Of a stretch of 37,161 nt of DNA, positions 26,601 through 34,662 are shown piece by piece. The notes beneath the pieces were generated by a model. The model saw only the letters and a program-made list of their open reading frames with translations, was not told the origin of the DNA and did no database searches. The DNA comes from Terriglobales bacterium. Its GTDB lineage: Bacteria; Acidobacteriota; Terriglobia; Terriglobales; Acidobacteriaceae. The stretch lies in assembly GCA_035624455.1 (NCBI GenBank), contig DASPRM010000111.1:1-37161 (forward strand). Reading direction: 5' to 3'. The first letter of the stretch is position 1. Each line of letters begins with the position of its first letter. The translations under genes and the position numbers were made by a program.

Positions 26601-27212
26601 GTGCTTGGAATCGAAATTAGCTTGTGGCGAGACGCCGGGCATCAACTGGGTTAACTGCACGAAGCTGCGGCCGTTGAGGGGCAATTCACGGACCTCATTG
26701 CCTTCGACCACATTGCCGACCGCGCCGGATGCCGTCTCCACGGCAACGGTATTGGCCTCCACTGTAACCTGCTCGCTAACCGCGCCCACTTCCAGCGTGG
26801 CATTCACGGTTGCGATGCTGGAGACGTGCACCTCAACACTCTTGCTGACAAATTCCTTGAAGTTGGTCTGCTGGATGCGGACGTCGTAAATGCCTGCGGG
26901 CAGGTCAGGGAAACTATATTCCCCGGAAGTACTCGTGGAGGTAGTGCGCGTGGCGCTGGTGCCGGTATTGGTCACGGTCACCGTGGCGCCTCCGATGGCG
27001 GCACCCGATTTATCGACCACCGCTCCTTCAATGGTACCGGTAAATTTCTGCGCCAACGCGGGCGTCGCAGCAAGCAACAGCAGAAGGATCCCAGCCAGGC
27101 AGGCGTGTAGCATAAATCGGAAATCCGGCCGATGGTGTTGTAGCTGAGGGGAGCGACGGCTCGCCCAGACAGAATGCGAAGGCAGACTGCGAGAGTCAGT
27201 GTTGCAGTTCAT
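23691..27212 (-). CDS. Oar-like TonB-dependent outer-membrane receptor
   Basis: This 1173-residue protein has a signal peptide after a long N-region (core ACLAGILLLLLAATPALA, cut near residue 54). Residues about 56-140 form a carboxypeptidase-regulatory-like beta domain (GTIEGAVVDKSGAAIGGATV). A plug domain follows (about 150-290: ELPLNGRSFVQLTQLMPGV, FNVDGVNNNDVGS, ASGAIVNIITKGGTNQFHGG). The remainder is a large beta barrel ending in phenylalanine (YALKINF), as outer-membrane proteins do. Acidobacteria carry many such receptors, probably for uptake of large organic ligands. The ATG at 27212 has AGGAG at 6 bases. A terminator separates it from the TPR operon. Confidence 0.92.
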   Translation of the reverse strand: MNCNTDSRSLPSHSVWASRRSPQLQHHRPDFRFMLHACLAGILLLLLAATPALAQKFTGTIEGAVVDKSGAAIGGATVTVTNTGTSATRTTSTSTSGEYSFPDLPAGIYDVRIQQTNFKEFVSKSVEVHVSSIATVNATLEVGAVSEQVTVEANTVAVETASGAVGNVVEGNEVRELPLNGRSFVQLTQLMPGVSPQANFDSKHKGLEAGVDFSVSGNSSTANMFNVDGVNNNDVGSNRTILVYPSIDAIQEFKILRNSYGPEYGQASGAIVNIITKGGTNQFHGGVFYFGRNDVLNAKDYFNGLNQIPKDKLRRNDFGYNIGGPIVKDKLFFFWSQEWNREIRGKARVGDVPTAAEKGGDFSNLRTDKSNAGAACDPAPKVGGIVLTNINQVPTGGLSKGGQEYLSMLPDPNVPNPVNCNNWAESVGSPVYWREENIRGDYKIGKTWSIMGRYTQDHWENPFPNTQGLWGDDQFPSIESSWKQPGYQGTVKVTKLLGTTAVNDFQFSYASNRINATRSGTNPGLNDTIIADNPTFFPLSDKLQGSKIGYPGFWGGCGPDCATGSNLWTQAPWHNNEQLMIWKDDFSKVLGNHTFKVGVLVSNNQKNEMVNNESQENAFYWGAASNDTGNGAFNMLWNQVQWGGGESSTNPYSQIRWHDIEPYFGDTWKFRRNLTLDYGFRWSFLRFPYSGPDKIATFSPAAYNPALGGDPCNGLLLPPGSSACAAAGFKGGADGPNRALKENNNHAIAPRVGIAWDPYGDGKMAIRAGVGQFFQRERLNNNLQLATNPPFNLAVGYNRAFSTPPAPGSLSASGTPAWDQDTSDILPNTWQWNLTLEREVFHDSKMEVAYVGNRGIHLLTYTDANRLAPADQLAFALTNSAALRPFGAGNWGRINDAFWGGNSNYHSLQALFRTRLKALDAQFAYTWSRSLTNTDLTNSGNINQSSALLDPTNPHLNYGPSQINRPHVFVSNIVYDTPTLVGHNAAVRGVLGGWEMAAILSYASGSSMTVFANDSVTGAPGGISGTGAGQNNTRPNVVPGQGCRAPSGSPKYQWLNPNRYTLIGYQLGTFGDGSIGDCLSPGIANTDFSLYKNFKVKERVTMQFRMEFFNLFNKVQFLGNYQSTTNVTTLYDSGATKCATNNTICSVSVNPTFGQATVDKGPREIQYALKINF

Positions 27213-27421
27213 TTGGGTCTCCTGCGTCTTTGTTCAAGCGCCGCAAGAGCGGCGCGCAGCAAAACCGATTTCACGTTTGGCGGGAAAGACCGGGGAACGA
27301 GTCGGAGAGACAGAAACTCAGCGAGGCGCCCCTGGTTTGTTCCATCGCCAATCCCTGGTCGTGATGCCGTCACCTACACTTGTGCTCTCTGTCACATTGT
27401 GAGGTGATGGTATGGCCGCGG

Positions 27422-27451
27422 TTTTTACACACTTTTTCGATCATCTGTCAA
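27422..27451 (-). promoter_or_regulatory. Candidate promoter of the first Oar-like gene
   Basis: A perfect minus-strand TTGACA (27446-27451) is preceded by an AAAAAAAATT tract, like an UP element. After 18 bases comes TAAAAA (27422-27427, 4 of 6 to the -10 consensus). It implies a leader of about 200 bases before the ATG at 27212. Confidence 0.45.
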
Positions 27452-27588
27452 ATTTTTTTTCAAGCCCGGCGATGGGGGCGCGATTCCAGCGGTTTTCTAT
27501 GCGGCAACGGCTCCTAAGTGGCTGCAGGCGCGGGAAGTGGGGAGTTCCGTTTCGGGAACAGGAATCGCGGTTTTATTGCCCGAAAAAT

Positions 27589-27604
27589 GTTCGAACGTTC
27601 GAAC
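27589..27604. promoter_or_regulatory. 16-bp perfect palindrome, putative operator
   Basis: GTTCGAACGTTCGAAC is a perfect inverted repeat made of two direct copies of the palindrome GTTCGAAC. It lies 82 bases upstream of the sialidase-fold gene. It could bind a dimeric or tetrameric regulator. It does not have the spacing of known LexA boxes. Confidence 0.45.
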
Positions 27605-27685
27605 GAATTGTGCCTGCGGCTTGCGCCCGGATGAGAGATGGTGCGTGTCCACAAATTGTCGGTCCGGTAATATCGCCCTTCGCAT

Positions 27686-29224
27686 ATGCGGACTATGGGA
27701 CAGCCAGACTACGGGGTTGTGAGGAGAGCAGGCTGCATGGTCTTGCCTGCCATGCTCATCGTCCTCTTCGGATGTGGTTCAGGAAGTCCGCCAGATTCGG
27801 GCTCCTCCACGAGTCCGCCACCGCCAGCGCAAGCGTCACAGCTGCTAACACGCTTAAGCACCGATACTTTTTTCGACAATTCCGGCCAACATGCTACCGA
27901 GGTTGAACCCGATTTGGCTGCTTTTGGGTCCACGCTGGTCGCCACTTTTCAGATTGGACGCTTCTTCGGAGGTGGTTCCACCGACATCGGATTTGCGACC
28001 TCGACGAATGGAGGAGTGAGTTGGACCAACGGCTCCTTGAGTGGAATCACTGTCTTTGCCGGAGGCGCTTACAACGCGGTCAGCGATCCCGCTGTTGCTT
28101 ACGATCGCGCGCATGCGGTGTGGCTGATCAATTCCCTGGCGATCGTTCAAACCAGCACCGTAGTCGTCAGCCGTTCACCCGACGGCCTCCATTGGGGAAT
28201 TCCGATTGTCATCAGTAACTCTCCTGATGCCGACAAGAATTGGATCGCGTGCGATAACGGCCAGGCCAGCCCGTTCTTTGGCCATTGCTACGTGGAATGG
28301 GACGACCCCAGCCAGAAGGGACTGATCTGGATGAGCACGTCAACCGATGGCGGCCTCACCTGGAGTCCCCCGGCCAATACGCGGGATATGGCGACTGGCG
28401 TGGGTGGCCAGCCCGTCGTGCAGCCCAACGGCACAGTGATTGTGCCCATCCAGGATGGCTCGGGCACGCACGTGATTGCGTTTTCGTCGCAGGATGGAGG
28501 CGCCAACTGGAGTTCGGCGGCCACCGTGGCCGACATCGGCGATCATCTGGTCGCAGGCGGTCTTCGCACCGACGCCCTGCCCTCCGCAACGGTCGATGCA
28601 GTGGGAGAGATCTACGTGGTCTGGCACGACTGCCGTTTTCGGACGGGGTGTTCGTCCAATGACGTAGTGCTGAGCAAGTCGTCGGATGGAATCACCTGGA
28701 CGGCTCCGGTGCGGATTCCGCTGGATGACGTGAGCAGCACGGTCGATCACTTCATTCCAGCCATCGCTTCCGACCCGGCCACCAGCGGAGCTTCGGCGCA
28801 TCTGGCAATCTTGTACTACTACTATCCGACCGCGGCCTGCGATGAGACTAGTTGTGCGCTCAATGTGGGCTACACGAATTCGCGGGATGGCGGCAACACC
28901 TGGAGTGCACCCAGCTTGCTAGTCGGACCGATGTCGATCGACTGGCTGGCAAATACCAAGACCGGGCGAATGGTGGGTGATTATTTTGCGGTTGCGTACT
29001 CTAACAGCAATGCATTCCCAGTATTTACCGTGGCCCGCGCGAACAACGGAACCCAATTCGACGAGGCAATCTACACCACGAGTGAACCGCTGGTGCAAGC
29101 TGCCGTGGGAGTGAGTTCACAGAGCGAGCAGCCCCGCGGCGAAGTGAAATCTGACCATGGTCCACGGCGGTTTTATGATCTGGAACACCGGTATCCGGTG
29201 AAACCCAAAATTCAGCCGAACTGA
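27686..29224 (+). CDS. BNR/sialidase-fold lipoprotein
   Basis: This 512-residue protein starts with a lipoprotein signal (VVRRAGCMVLPAMLIVLFGC; lipobox cysteine 30) and a Ser/Pro-rich linker. The body is a six-bladed sialidase-like propeller with at least five Asp-box (S-x-D-G-x-x-W) motifs: STNGGVSWT, STDGGLTWS, SQDGGANWS, SSDGITWT and SRDGGNTWS. These are structural, and the arginine triad of true sialidases is not clear, so an enzyme activity is uncertain. Start choice is open: ATG 27686 has no ribosome site, GTG 27719 gives an ideal short signal, and ATG 27737 has GAGGAG but no positive N-region. It faces away from the receptor gene and may bind glycan or protein at the cell surface. Confidence 0.8.
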   Translation: MRTMGQPDYGVVRRAGCMVLPAMLIVLFGCGSGSPPDSGSSTSPPPPAQASQLLTRLSTDTFFDNSGQHATEVEPDLAAFGSTLVATFQIGRFFGGGSTDIGFATSTNGGVSWTNGSLSGITVFAGGAYNAVSDPAVAYDRAHAVWLINSLAIVQTSTVVVSRSPDGLHWGIPIVISNSPDADKNWIACDNGQASPFFGHCYVEWDDPSQKGLIWMSTSTDGGLTWSPPANTRDMATGVGGQPVVQPNGTVIVPIQDGSGTHVIAFSSQDGGANWSSAATVADIGDHLVAGGLRTDALPSATVDAVGEIYVVWHDCRFRTGCSSNDVVLSKSSDGITWTAPVRIPLDDVSSTVDHFIPAIASDPATSGASAHLAILYYYYPTAACDETSCALNVGYTNSRDGGNTWSAPSLLVGPMSIDWLANTKTGRMVGDYFAVAYSNSNAFPVFTVARANNGTQFDEAIYTTSEPLVQAAVGVSSQSEQPRGEVKSDHGPRRFYDLEHRYPVKPKIQPN

Positions 29225-29245
29225 TCTCGCTCGTGAGGGATCCTC

Positions 29246-29605
29246 CTACACAGCGGGCTTGACCGTGCGCTGCTCATAGTCGCTGGCGATCGGGAACCCG
29301 GCGCTGATCCAGTCGGCTTTTCCGCCAACGTAACGCCGGACATTGATATAGCCCATCTCGGATAATTCGGCGGCGGCTTCTTTGGATTCGGGACAGTCCG
29401 GACCGGCGCCGTACACAATCATTTCCATGTCCTTGTTAGGCAGCTGTTCCGCCGCCTGCCCGCGCAGCTGAGCCGCGGGAATGTTGATGGCTCCTGGAAG
29501 GTGCGCCCGAGAATAGTCTTGTGGCGGCAGCACCTCAATCAGAGTGAATCTCCGCGGGTGATCCAGTTTCTGTTTTAGCTCGTCGCGTGTGATTTCGCTG
29601 ACCAT
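29246..29605 (-). CDS. Rhodanese-like domain protein, first cysteine missing
   Basis: This 119-residue single-domain rhodanese shows FTLIEVLPPQDYSRAHLPGA (the D-x-R type entry region), INIPAAQL and the RRYVGGKADW end. In the active loop many relatives have two cysteines, VYC...C; here the first is G66 and only C71 remains (VYGAGPDCPESK). It may be inactive as a sulfurtransferase, or may use C71. The frame is open to 29728, but the ATG at 29605 (MVSEITRDEL) fits the family start; no ribosome site precedes it. It is convergent with the sialidase-fold gene (21-base gap). Confidence 0.85.
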   Translation of the reverse strand: MVSEITRDELKQKLDHPRRFTLIEVLPPQDYSRAHLPGAINIPAAQLRGQAAEQLPNKDMEMIVYGAGPDCPESKEAAAELSEMGYINVRRYVGGKADWISAGFPIASDYEQRTVKPAV

Positions 29606-29679
29606 GTTTAGTTTTTGGTAAATAGTAGCGCTATCTCTTCGATGCAGTATTGGATCGGTAGGATGCGCGACGCAGCCTG

Positions 29680-29716
29680 GGAAAGGACGAGGGGCGCTGC
29701 TCGCCCCAGCCTTTCC
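29680..29716 (-). terminator. Strong hairpin after the second Oar-like gene
   Basis: Two nested stems form one hairpin: outer GGAAAGG/CCTTTCC (29710-29716 with 29680-29686) and inner GGGGCG/CGCCCC (29702-29707 with 29691-29696). It begins 8 bases after the receptor stop. There is no T-run after it, so it is a terminator-like or mRNA-stabilising hairpin rather than a classic intrinsic terminator. Confidence 0.5.
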
Positions 29717-29724
29717 TTTCAAGG

Positions 29725-32448
29725 TCAAAAATGAAAACCCAGTTGGGCGGTATAGCTTCGCGGCGTGACGTAGTGCGTTCCGCTGAAGGTGGAAAGGAAA
29801 TTGTAGAGCGCTACCTTGTTAGTCAGGTTAATGACGTTGAATTGCACGCTCCACTTGAAACGATCGCCGTGAAAGATGTTGTCATGGCCGATCGCAAGAT
29901 CGAATAGATGACGGGCGGCGATACGCGGAGGATTGTGATCGTCATCTTCGGTTCCAGGTGCCGGGATCTTTATTAATGTCGAACCGTACTGGCCGGCAGG
30001 ACAGAGGTTCGGACCCAACCTCGAACTGATTGGCGTTGTTGGGGTAGCACGGACCGATCCGCAAAACAGGCCCGCCTCGAATTGCTGATTCGGGCTAATG
30101 GCGGATGCGTCCACCACCGTATCGTCTCCAGCTGGACCGTTGGCGCAGTTACCTCCTGCGCACGGAACCGCACCGGCTACCAGACCACTGTCATACCGCC
30201 AGTTGAAGCCTACCCAAGGCCCCTTTTTCCAAGGCTGATATTGCAAGTGGGTTGTCTGATTGAATTTTTCGTCGTGATCGATACGGAAGACACCGGTAGG
30301 CGCTCCCGCTGCCGGAACTGAACCAGCTCCACCCACCTGGGGATTGAAGAAACGTGCTGCCACGCTGGAGAAGACCACCAGCGCTGTGAATCCGTGAAAG
30401 TTAGGTACGCTCACCCGGCCGGCCACTCCCGGAATCTTGGAGCGCTGCCAGGCTATGGGAAAGGTGATCGGCGTGTTGCCCAGAACGCTGAAGTCGTAGG
30501 CATTGTGCGTGTACTTCCAGATGTACTCGACGGAGGCCACCATGTACTTGCCGAAGGCTTGTTCAACACCGGTATGGAACTCGTTCCGCCAGCCCGGACT
30601 GATTGGGGTTACCTCGCCTTGCGCGAAGCAACCAAGCAGTGGGTTCAGCACCGGAGACGCGCAGCCAATGCTGGAAAGCACCAGGTTTTCATTAAACGGC
30701 GTCTCCAGAATGCGACCATAGGAAACGCGCAGGACGGTATTGGTCTTCTTGATGTTGTAGGACATGCCGAGGCGCGGCTCGGCTTCGTTATGGCTAGAAA
30801 GGCCGTTGTAGAAATCGCCGCGCAGCCCAAGGTTAAACGACCAGGGTCCCTTGCTGATCGTATCCTGCAGGTAGAGAGCAAGCTCCTTGACATCGGTGTG
30901 CCCGTGAAACAAGAACAGGCTGCCTCCCCGAGTGAGGTCGAAGGGCGCCAGAGTTGTGCATGGCGGCGCGATCGGATTGCCATTTGCATCCACGCAGGAG
31001 TTGCCATTGTCATCGAGCAACCCGCCGATGAAGTTAGGATCGACGATGCCCAGGTGATCATTCTCGGTGAGGAAGGTGTGTTCGTAAGTCGCTCCCACCT
31101 TCAGGTTGTGGATGCCTTTTACGTAGGAAATGTTGGTGTGAAGCCCGGCATTGGTGAGGGTGCGGTCCTGCCTGACTGACTCTTCCTGCAGGCCTGCGGG
31201 CGCGAGATCGGCAAAGGGATTGTTGCTGGGATAGTAGTTATATTGGTCGCGCCGTACGTAACCCCCGAGAGTGAAAACTGTGGTTGGGCTGATAATGCGC
31301 GTCCAGGAGGGAGCGATGTTGAAGGTATTTATCTTCGAGCGCTGATCGGCAGGACCGACGGGGATGCCATCAGGACCAATCCCGCCATTGTCGACCACCA
31401 GGCCATTCCACGCGGTGGCGTTTTGGGCGTCGTAAGAATTCGGGGTCTGGAACCAGGAGCGGGTGAAGCCCAGGTTGAAGTGAAGGCTATTTGCCTCGTT
31501 TAACTGGTAATCCACTCGGTCAAAAATATTCTCCTCGTTGCCCTTGGCATGAAATATGCGGAACTCAGGAGGATCGAGGAAGCGGCCGCTGTCCAGGCCA
31601 TTCACAGAGATGAAATTTCCCCAGTTCTGTCCGCCGTAGGCGAGATTGAAACCGGGATTGGTGGTGCCAAACGATCCATAGGAAGCCGTGACGCTGCCAT
31701 GTGGCGTGGTAACGCCCTGGCCCGAGCGGGTCGTGACATTGATGACCACGCTGGTTTTATCGCCGAATTCAGCCGGAGGTGCACCGGCGAAGACTTCCAT
31801 CGACTCGATCGAATCCAGGGGAATTTGGTTGGAAAAGACCTTGCTCTGTTGATCGGTAATGGGCTGGCCGTCAACGGAGAAGGAATTTTCTGCATGATCG
31901 CCAATGCCATGAAACAAGCCGTTGGAATCGGCCGCGATTCCAGGTGTGGCCAGCGTGACCAGCGAACTCACGGATGATGACTGGCTCTCCAGTGGGAGCT
32001 TGTCGAACAACGCGCGATCCACATCGGTGTGAAATGACGGCGTGTTTTCCAGCAGGTCTTCCGCAGAAGCTTCCACAGTCAGGGTGGTAGCGGCGGTTTC
32101 CACCGCCAACTGAATACTGAGATTCACGGGCACCGTGGATCGAACATCAACGTCCTGCGCATAGGAAGCGAATCCATGACCGGTGACCGTGAGGTGATAA
32201 GGATTGAAGGGGACGTTGGGGATGGTAAATTTTCCTGCGGCATTGGTAGTGGTGGTGCGTTCAAAGGCGCTGACTGGGTTGCGAATCTCGACGACCGCGC
32301 CGGGCACGACTGCGCCCGAAGGGTCCAACACCGTGCCGGTTACCGAAGTCGAGCTTCCGCCTGACTGCGCGTAGCCGCTGACCGCGAATCCCGAAACGAG
32401 ACCTGTTAACAAAACCGAACACCACAACTTCTTGCATAAGAGCAGCAT
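29725..32448 (-). CDS. Second Oar-like TonB-dependent receptor
   Basis: This 907-residue outer-membrane protein has a signal peptide (residues 1-27, KKLWCSVLLTGLVSGFAV, cut after GYA), a carboxypeptidase-regulatory-like domain (about 36-125, VTGTVLDPSGAVVPGAVVEI), a plug domain (LDSIESMEVFAGAPPAEFGD, INVTTRSGQG) and a beta barrel ending in a terminal Phe (YTAQLGFHF). The ATG at 32448 has GGAGG 4 bases upstream, rather close. The frame is open further up, but that part is Arg/Ser-rich and unlike protein. It follows the small His/Cys protein by 67 bases on the same strand, so the two may be one transcript. The ligand is unknown; a metal is one possibility from context. Confidence 0.9.
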   Translation of the reverse strand: MLLLCKKLWCSVLLTGLVSGFAVSGYAQSGGSSTSVTGTVLDPSGAVVPGAVVEIRNPVSAFERTTTTNAAGKFTIPNVPFNPYHLTVTGHGFASYAQDVDVRSTVPVNLSIQLAVETAATTLTVEASAEDLLENTPSFHTDVDRALFDKLPLESQSSSVSSLVTLATPGIAADSNGLFHGIGDHAENSFSVDGQPITDQQSKVFSNQIPLDSIESMEVFAGAPPAEFGDKTSVVINVTTRSGQGVTTPHGSVTASYGSFGTTNPGFNLAYGGQNWGNFISVNGLDSGRFLDPPEFRIFHAKGNEENIFDRVDYQLNEANSLHFNLGFTRSWFQTPNSYDAQNATAWNGLVVDNGGIGPDGIPVGPADQRSKINTFNIAPSWTRIISPTTVFTLGGYVRRDQYNYYPSNNPFADLAPAGLQEESVRQDRTLTNAGLHTNISYVKGIHNLKVGATYEHTFLTENDHLGIVDPNFIGGLLDDNGNSCVDANGNPIAPPCTTLAPFDLTRGGSLFLFHGHTDVKELALYLQDTISKGPWSFNLGLRGDFYNGLSSHNEAEPRLGMSYNIKKTNTVLRVSYGRILETPFNENLVLSSIGCASPVLNPLLGCFAQGEVTPISPGWRNEFHTGVEQAFGKYMVASVEYIWKYTHNAYDFSVLGNTPITFPIAWQRSKIPGVAGRVSVPNFHGFTALVVFSSVAARFFNPQVGGAGSVPAAGAPTGVFRIDHDEKFNQTTHLQYQPWKKGPWVGFNWRYDSGLVAGAVPCAGGNCANGPAGDDTVVDASAISPNQQFEAGLFCGSVRATPTTPISSRLGPNLCPAGQYGSTLIKIPAPGTEDDDHNPPRIAARHLFDLAIGHDNIFHGDRFKWSVQFNVINLTNKVALYNFLSTFSGTHYVTPRSYTAQLGFHF

Positions 32449-32515
32449 GAATCCTCCCAAATGAATTAGGACTGCAGAACGAATCAAACACCCAGACAGG
32501 TGATTCTTCTGAGAC

Positions 32516-32815
32516 CTAAACCGCAGGAGGCGGACGGACGCTGAGCGCAAACGCAATGAGGCGCTGCCTGGCGGAAACCGGCTCCACGCGCGGGCTGGGG
32601 ATGGGAACAAAATACGCCTGCGCGAGGACGAAACTACTTTCCGGAGAAGCGGAATGGGCGACGATGCAGACGGTACATTTCGAGTCCGCAGCCGTCCCGG
32701 AGTGGTGGTGCACAACAACCGCCGCTGCAGACCATAAGGTCAGTACTAAGCACAGCAGGGCTATGGCTTTGGCAGTCGATCGCAACGAACTTACCCACCC
32801 AAACGAGTGTTCCAA
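32516..32815 (-). CDS. Small membrane protein with HHH and CxxC motifs
   Basis: I do not recognise a named family. The protein (99 residues from TTG 32815) has one membrane segment (AKAIALLCLVLTLWSAAAVV), then three histidines (HHH, 36-38) and C47-x2-C50-x3-H54 (KCTVCIVAH), a likely metal site on the outer side of the membrane. The C-terminus is Pro-rich. The frame is open further upstream to 32911 but without ATG and with unlikely composition; the start is therefore uncertain. It precedes the second receptor gene on the same strand, which suggests a shared role, perhaps metal-related uptake. DUF2946-like proteins have similar His/Cys spacing, but I cannot confirm a match. Confidence 0.65.
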   Translation of the reverse strand: MEHSFGWVSSLRSTAKAIALLCLVLTLWSAAAVVVHHHSGTAADSKCTVCIVAHSASPESSFVLAQAYFVPIPSPRVEPVSARQRLIAFALSVRPPPAV

Positions 32816-32911
32816 TCTACACTGAAATGATGGTCGCCCGCAATGCGACCGCTGGTGACGAGTCGGGTAATCCCAGGTCCTGCCGCGTTGATCCCAGATG
32901 CTGGGCGTCAA

Positions 32912-34483
32912 TCAGTGAGAAGAGGTCGCATACAGCTGCTGCAGCCGCTTCGAAGTCCTATTTTCTTTTTGTCCGTTCAAATCCAGACCGAAGGATGGCA
33001 TCTCATAAGTACCGGTGAGCTTTACTGGGACCACTGATCCCTGCGGCTTTCTCTTGAAGAAGGGTTCCATGAACTTCATGATCAATGCCTTTGCCCCGTG
33101 GGCCGTATGAGACAGAGACGCATCCATCTTCAGTGTCCCATGGAGATCGACCTGGTGCGAGATCACGTCATAGGTCCCCTGCATCTGCGCGAAAGCGCCG
33201 GGAATACTGAACGAGAGATCGGTGAATGTGGCGATCCCATCAATCAACTTCACGTGGCCTTTCAGGCCGGAAAGAACGGTGCCAGGATCGTGATCGTCCT
33301 GGTCTCGTGATTCTGCGCTCAGCTTGTTCACATTCTCCTGGGTTTGCGGTGTTGTAAAGCTCCCAGTATCGATTCCGAAATCGCCTTCTAACTCTACCTG
33401 CCTTAGGAACGGACGTTCTTGCGCAGGAAGCGAAACGTTTGCGCAGAAACTCGTACTGCCGGTCATGGGAGAGCGATCCGCCTTGGTGAACAAAAGCAGC
33501 AGGTCCTGGATTCTTCCCGCTTTTGAACAGACATTGAGAGTCGTCAAAGTTCCGTGTGTGCCTTCATGCTTGGCAACGATTCCAGTGGAAACGAGATGGG
33601 TGCGGCGAAATTGCGAATCCACCCGCTGAAGCTGCGTTTCGCCAGTGGTTGCGTTTACTACGGCCTGGAATTGGTTCTTGAGATCGGCTTTGTGACGACT
33701 GGACGTAACCGTGAAATTTCGCGTATCGGCGGAACCTTGCACCGCAATGTGCTCCAGCGTGCCCTCGAAGTCTCCGCGGGAGGAAAGCAACCCGGCGATT
33801 CCGTGGAAAATGCTGAGATCGGCTCGTTGAAAAATGTAGTGTCCAGAAAGCGGCGTGTGGCCGGCATCAGCACCATTCCACGGCCCGAAGCTGCCACTCG
33901 CCTCTATCTCTCCAGGAGGTTCAGGATTCGAAAGGCGGACCTCGAAAAGCATCGCTCCCGAACCTCCAACATTTCGCAATCTTCCCCAGTGAATCGAAAA
34001 CTCCAGCGGTTTCTTCTCTGCTCGGGGAAATATCAGGGTGGCTTTGTTGGCGATCAGCTCATCGATTACAAACTTGCTGGTCGACTTGAATTTCTCATCA
34101 GTCTGGCGAGGGATTTGAATCTGCATTCCGTCAATTCGGAGCGTCCTGACGTGATGCCTCAGCATACCTAGGAATGAGCTTTGGACCGCGAGTTGGCGAA
34201 TGGTGATAAGCGGCGGACCATTGCTCCCAGGGTCGTGCACAAAGGCGACATCTCGCGCTACACATCCCGGATGGGGAAAATACAGGCTACGAAAGCTCCC
34301 TATCCTGACTTTACTGGAGCTGGCAGCTTCCAGCGACTGAACCACGGCGGACTCCGTGAATGGCCAGTGTCGCACCAGCAGGGCGAAGGCGCTTATGGCG
34401 AGAATCACGGTTATCGTGGCAACCAGGAGCCAGCCCGGGATCGGGAAGCGTCGGCGAAGCTGGAGCGGGACCTGGGCTGCCAT
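32912..34483 (-). CDS. AsmA-like membrane-anchored protein
   Basis: This 523-residue protein has one N-terminal membrane anchor (PGWLLVATITVILAISAFALL, residues 16-36) and a long beta-rich periplasmic part in the style of AsmA/YhdP-type proteins, which bridge inner and outer membrane and are tied to lipid transport. Features include SSSKVRIGSFRSLYFPHPGC near the start, the pattern LRTLRIDGMQIQIPR, and the C-terminal AsmA-like FTDLSFSIPGAFAQMQGTYD ... KLTGTYEMPSFGLDL. It ends KRLQQLYATSSH. The next gene's frame opens directly after its stop codon. The match is at the fold level only. Confidence 0.75.
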   Translation of the reverse strand: MAAQVPLQLRRRFPIPGWLLVATITVILAISAFALLVRHWPFTESAVVQSLEAASSSKVRIGSFRSLYFPHPGCVARDVAFVHDPGSNGPPLITIRQLAVQSSFLGMLRHHVRTLRIDGMQIQIPRQTDEKFKSTSKFVIDELIANKATLIFPRAEKKPLEFSIHWGRLRNVGGSGAMLFEVRLSNPEPPGEIEASGSFGPWNGADAGHTPLSGHYIFQRADLSIFHGIAGLLSSRGDFEGTLEHIAVQGSADTRNFTVTSSRHKADLKNQFQAVVNATTGETQLQRVDSQFRRTHLVSTGIVAKHEGTHGTLTTLNVCSKAGRIQDLLLLFTKADRSPMTGSTSFCANVSLPAQERPFLRQVELEGDFGIDTGSFTTPQTQENVNKLSAESRDQDDHDPGTVLSGLKGHVKLIDGIATFTDLSFSIPGAFAQMQGTYDVISHQVDLHGTLKMDASLSHTAHGAKALIMKFMEPFFKRKPQGSVVPVKLTGTYEMPSFGLDLNGQKENRTSKRLQQLYATSSH

Positions 34484-34571
34484 GGCGTGCTTCGAAGTGG
34501 CATGTCTTAGAGGCGGTAGCTCTGAATTTGGTTGTTATGGGTAGGGAAAGCGCGAACGAGATTGATCAGGC

Positions 34572-34593
34572 TGGCGGAGACAGGGACTTGAAC
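34572..34593 (-). pseudogene. Broken tRNA 3' tail
   Basis: On the minus strand bases 34593-34572 read as a tRNA T-loop, T-stem and acceptor end with CCA (GTTCAAGTCCCTG then TCTCCGCCA). Compared with the neighbouring tRNA-Ser tail it has a 2-base deletion and two changes. The bases before it do not form a T-stem, and no other arms of a tRNA follow. It lies about 70 bases past the tRNA-Ser gene and looks like a relic of duplication or integration. Confidence 0.55.
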
Positions 34594-34662
34594 TTGAGAG
34601 GGTTTGCCGGCGTCTGAGCCCGCAGGGGAAATCCCGAGCGAAGCGACGGACCTGGAATTCGC

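Larger units (their letters stand above)
27213..27685. other. Divergent regulatory region
   Basis: These 473 bases lie between two divergent genes, the receptor (minus) and the sialidase-fold lipoprotein (plus). They hold an A/T-tract-preceded TTGACA promoter for the receptor (27422-27451), an 11-base palindrome TCACATTGTGA (27392-27402) in its leader, and a perfect 16-base palindrome (27589-27604). No gene is evident; the frames that are open here look non-coding. Confidence 0.6.

Noticed and set aside
27392-27402. CRP/FNR site TCACATTGTGA
   Set aside because: Half-sites are in the reverse order and with a one-base centre, unlike the CRP TGTGA-N6-TCACA consensus.
27589-27604. LexA box
   Set aside because: The GAAC/GTTC halves are not spaced by 4 (Gram-positive) or 7 (alphaproteobacterial) bases in the known orientation.
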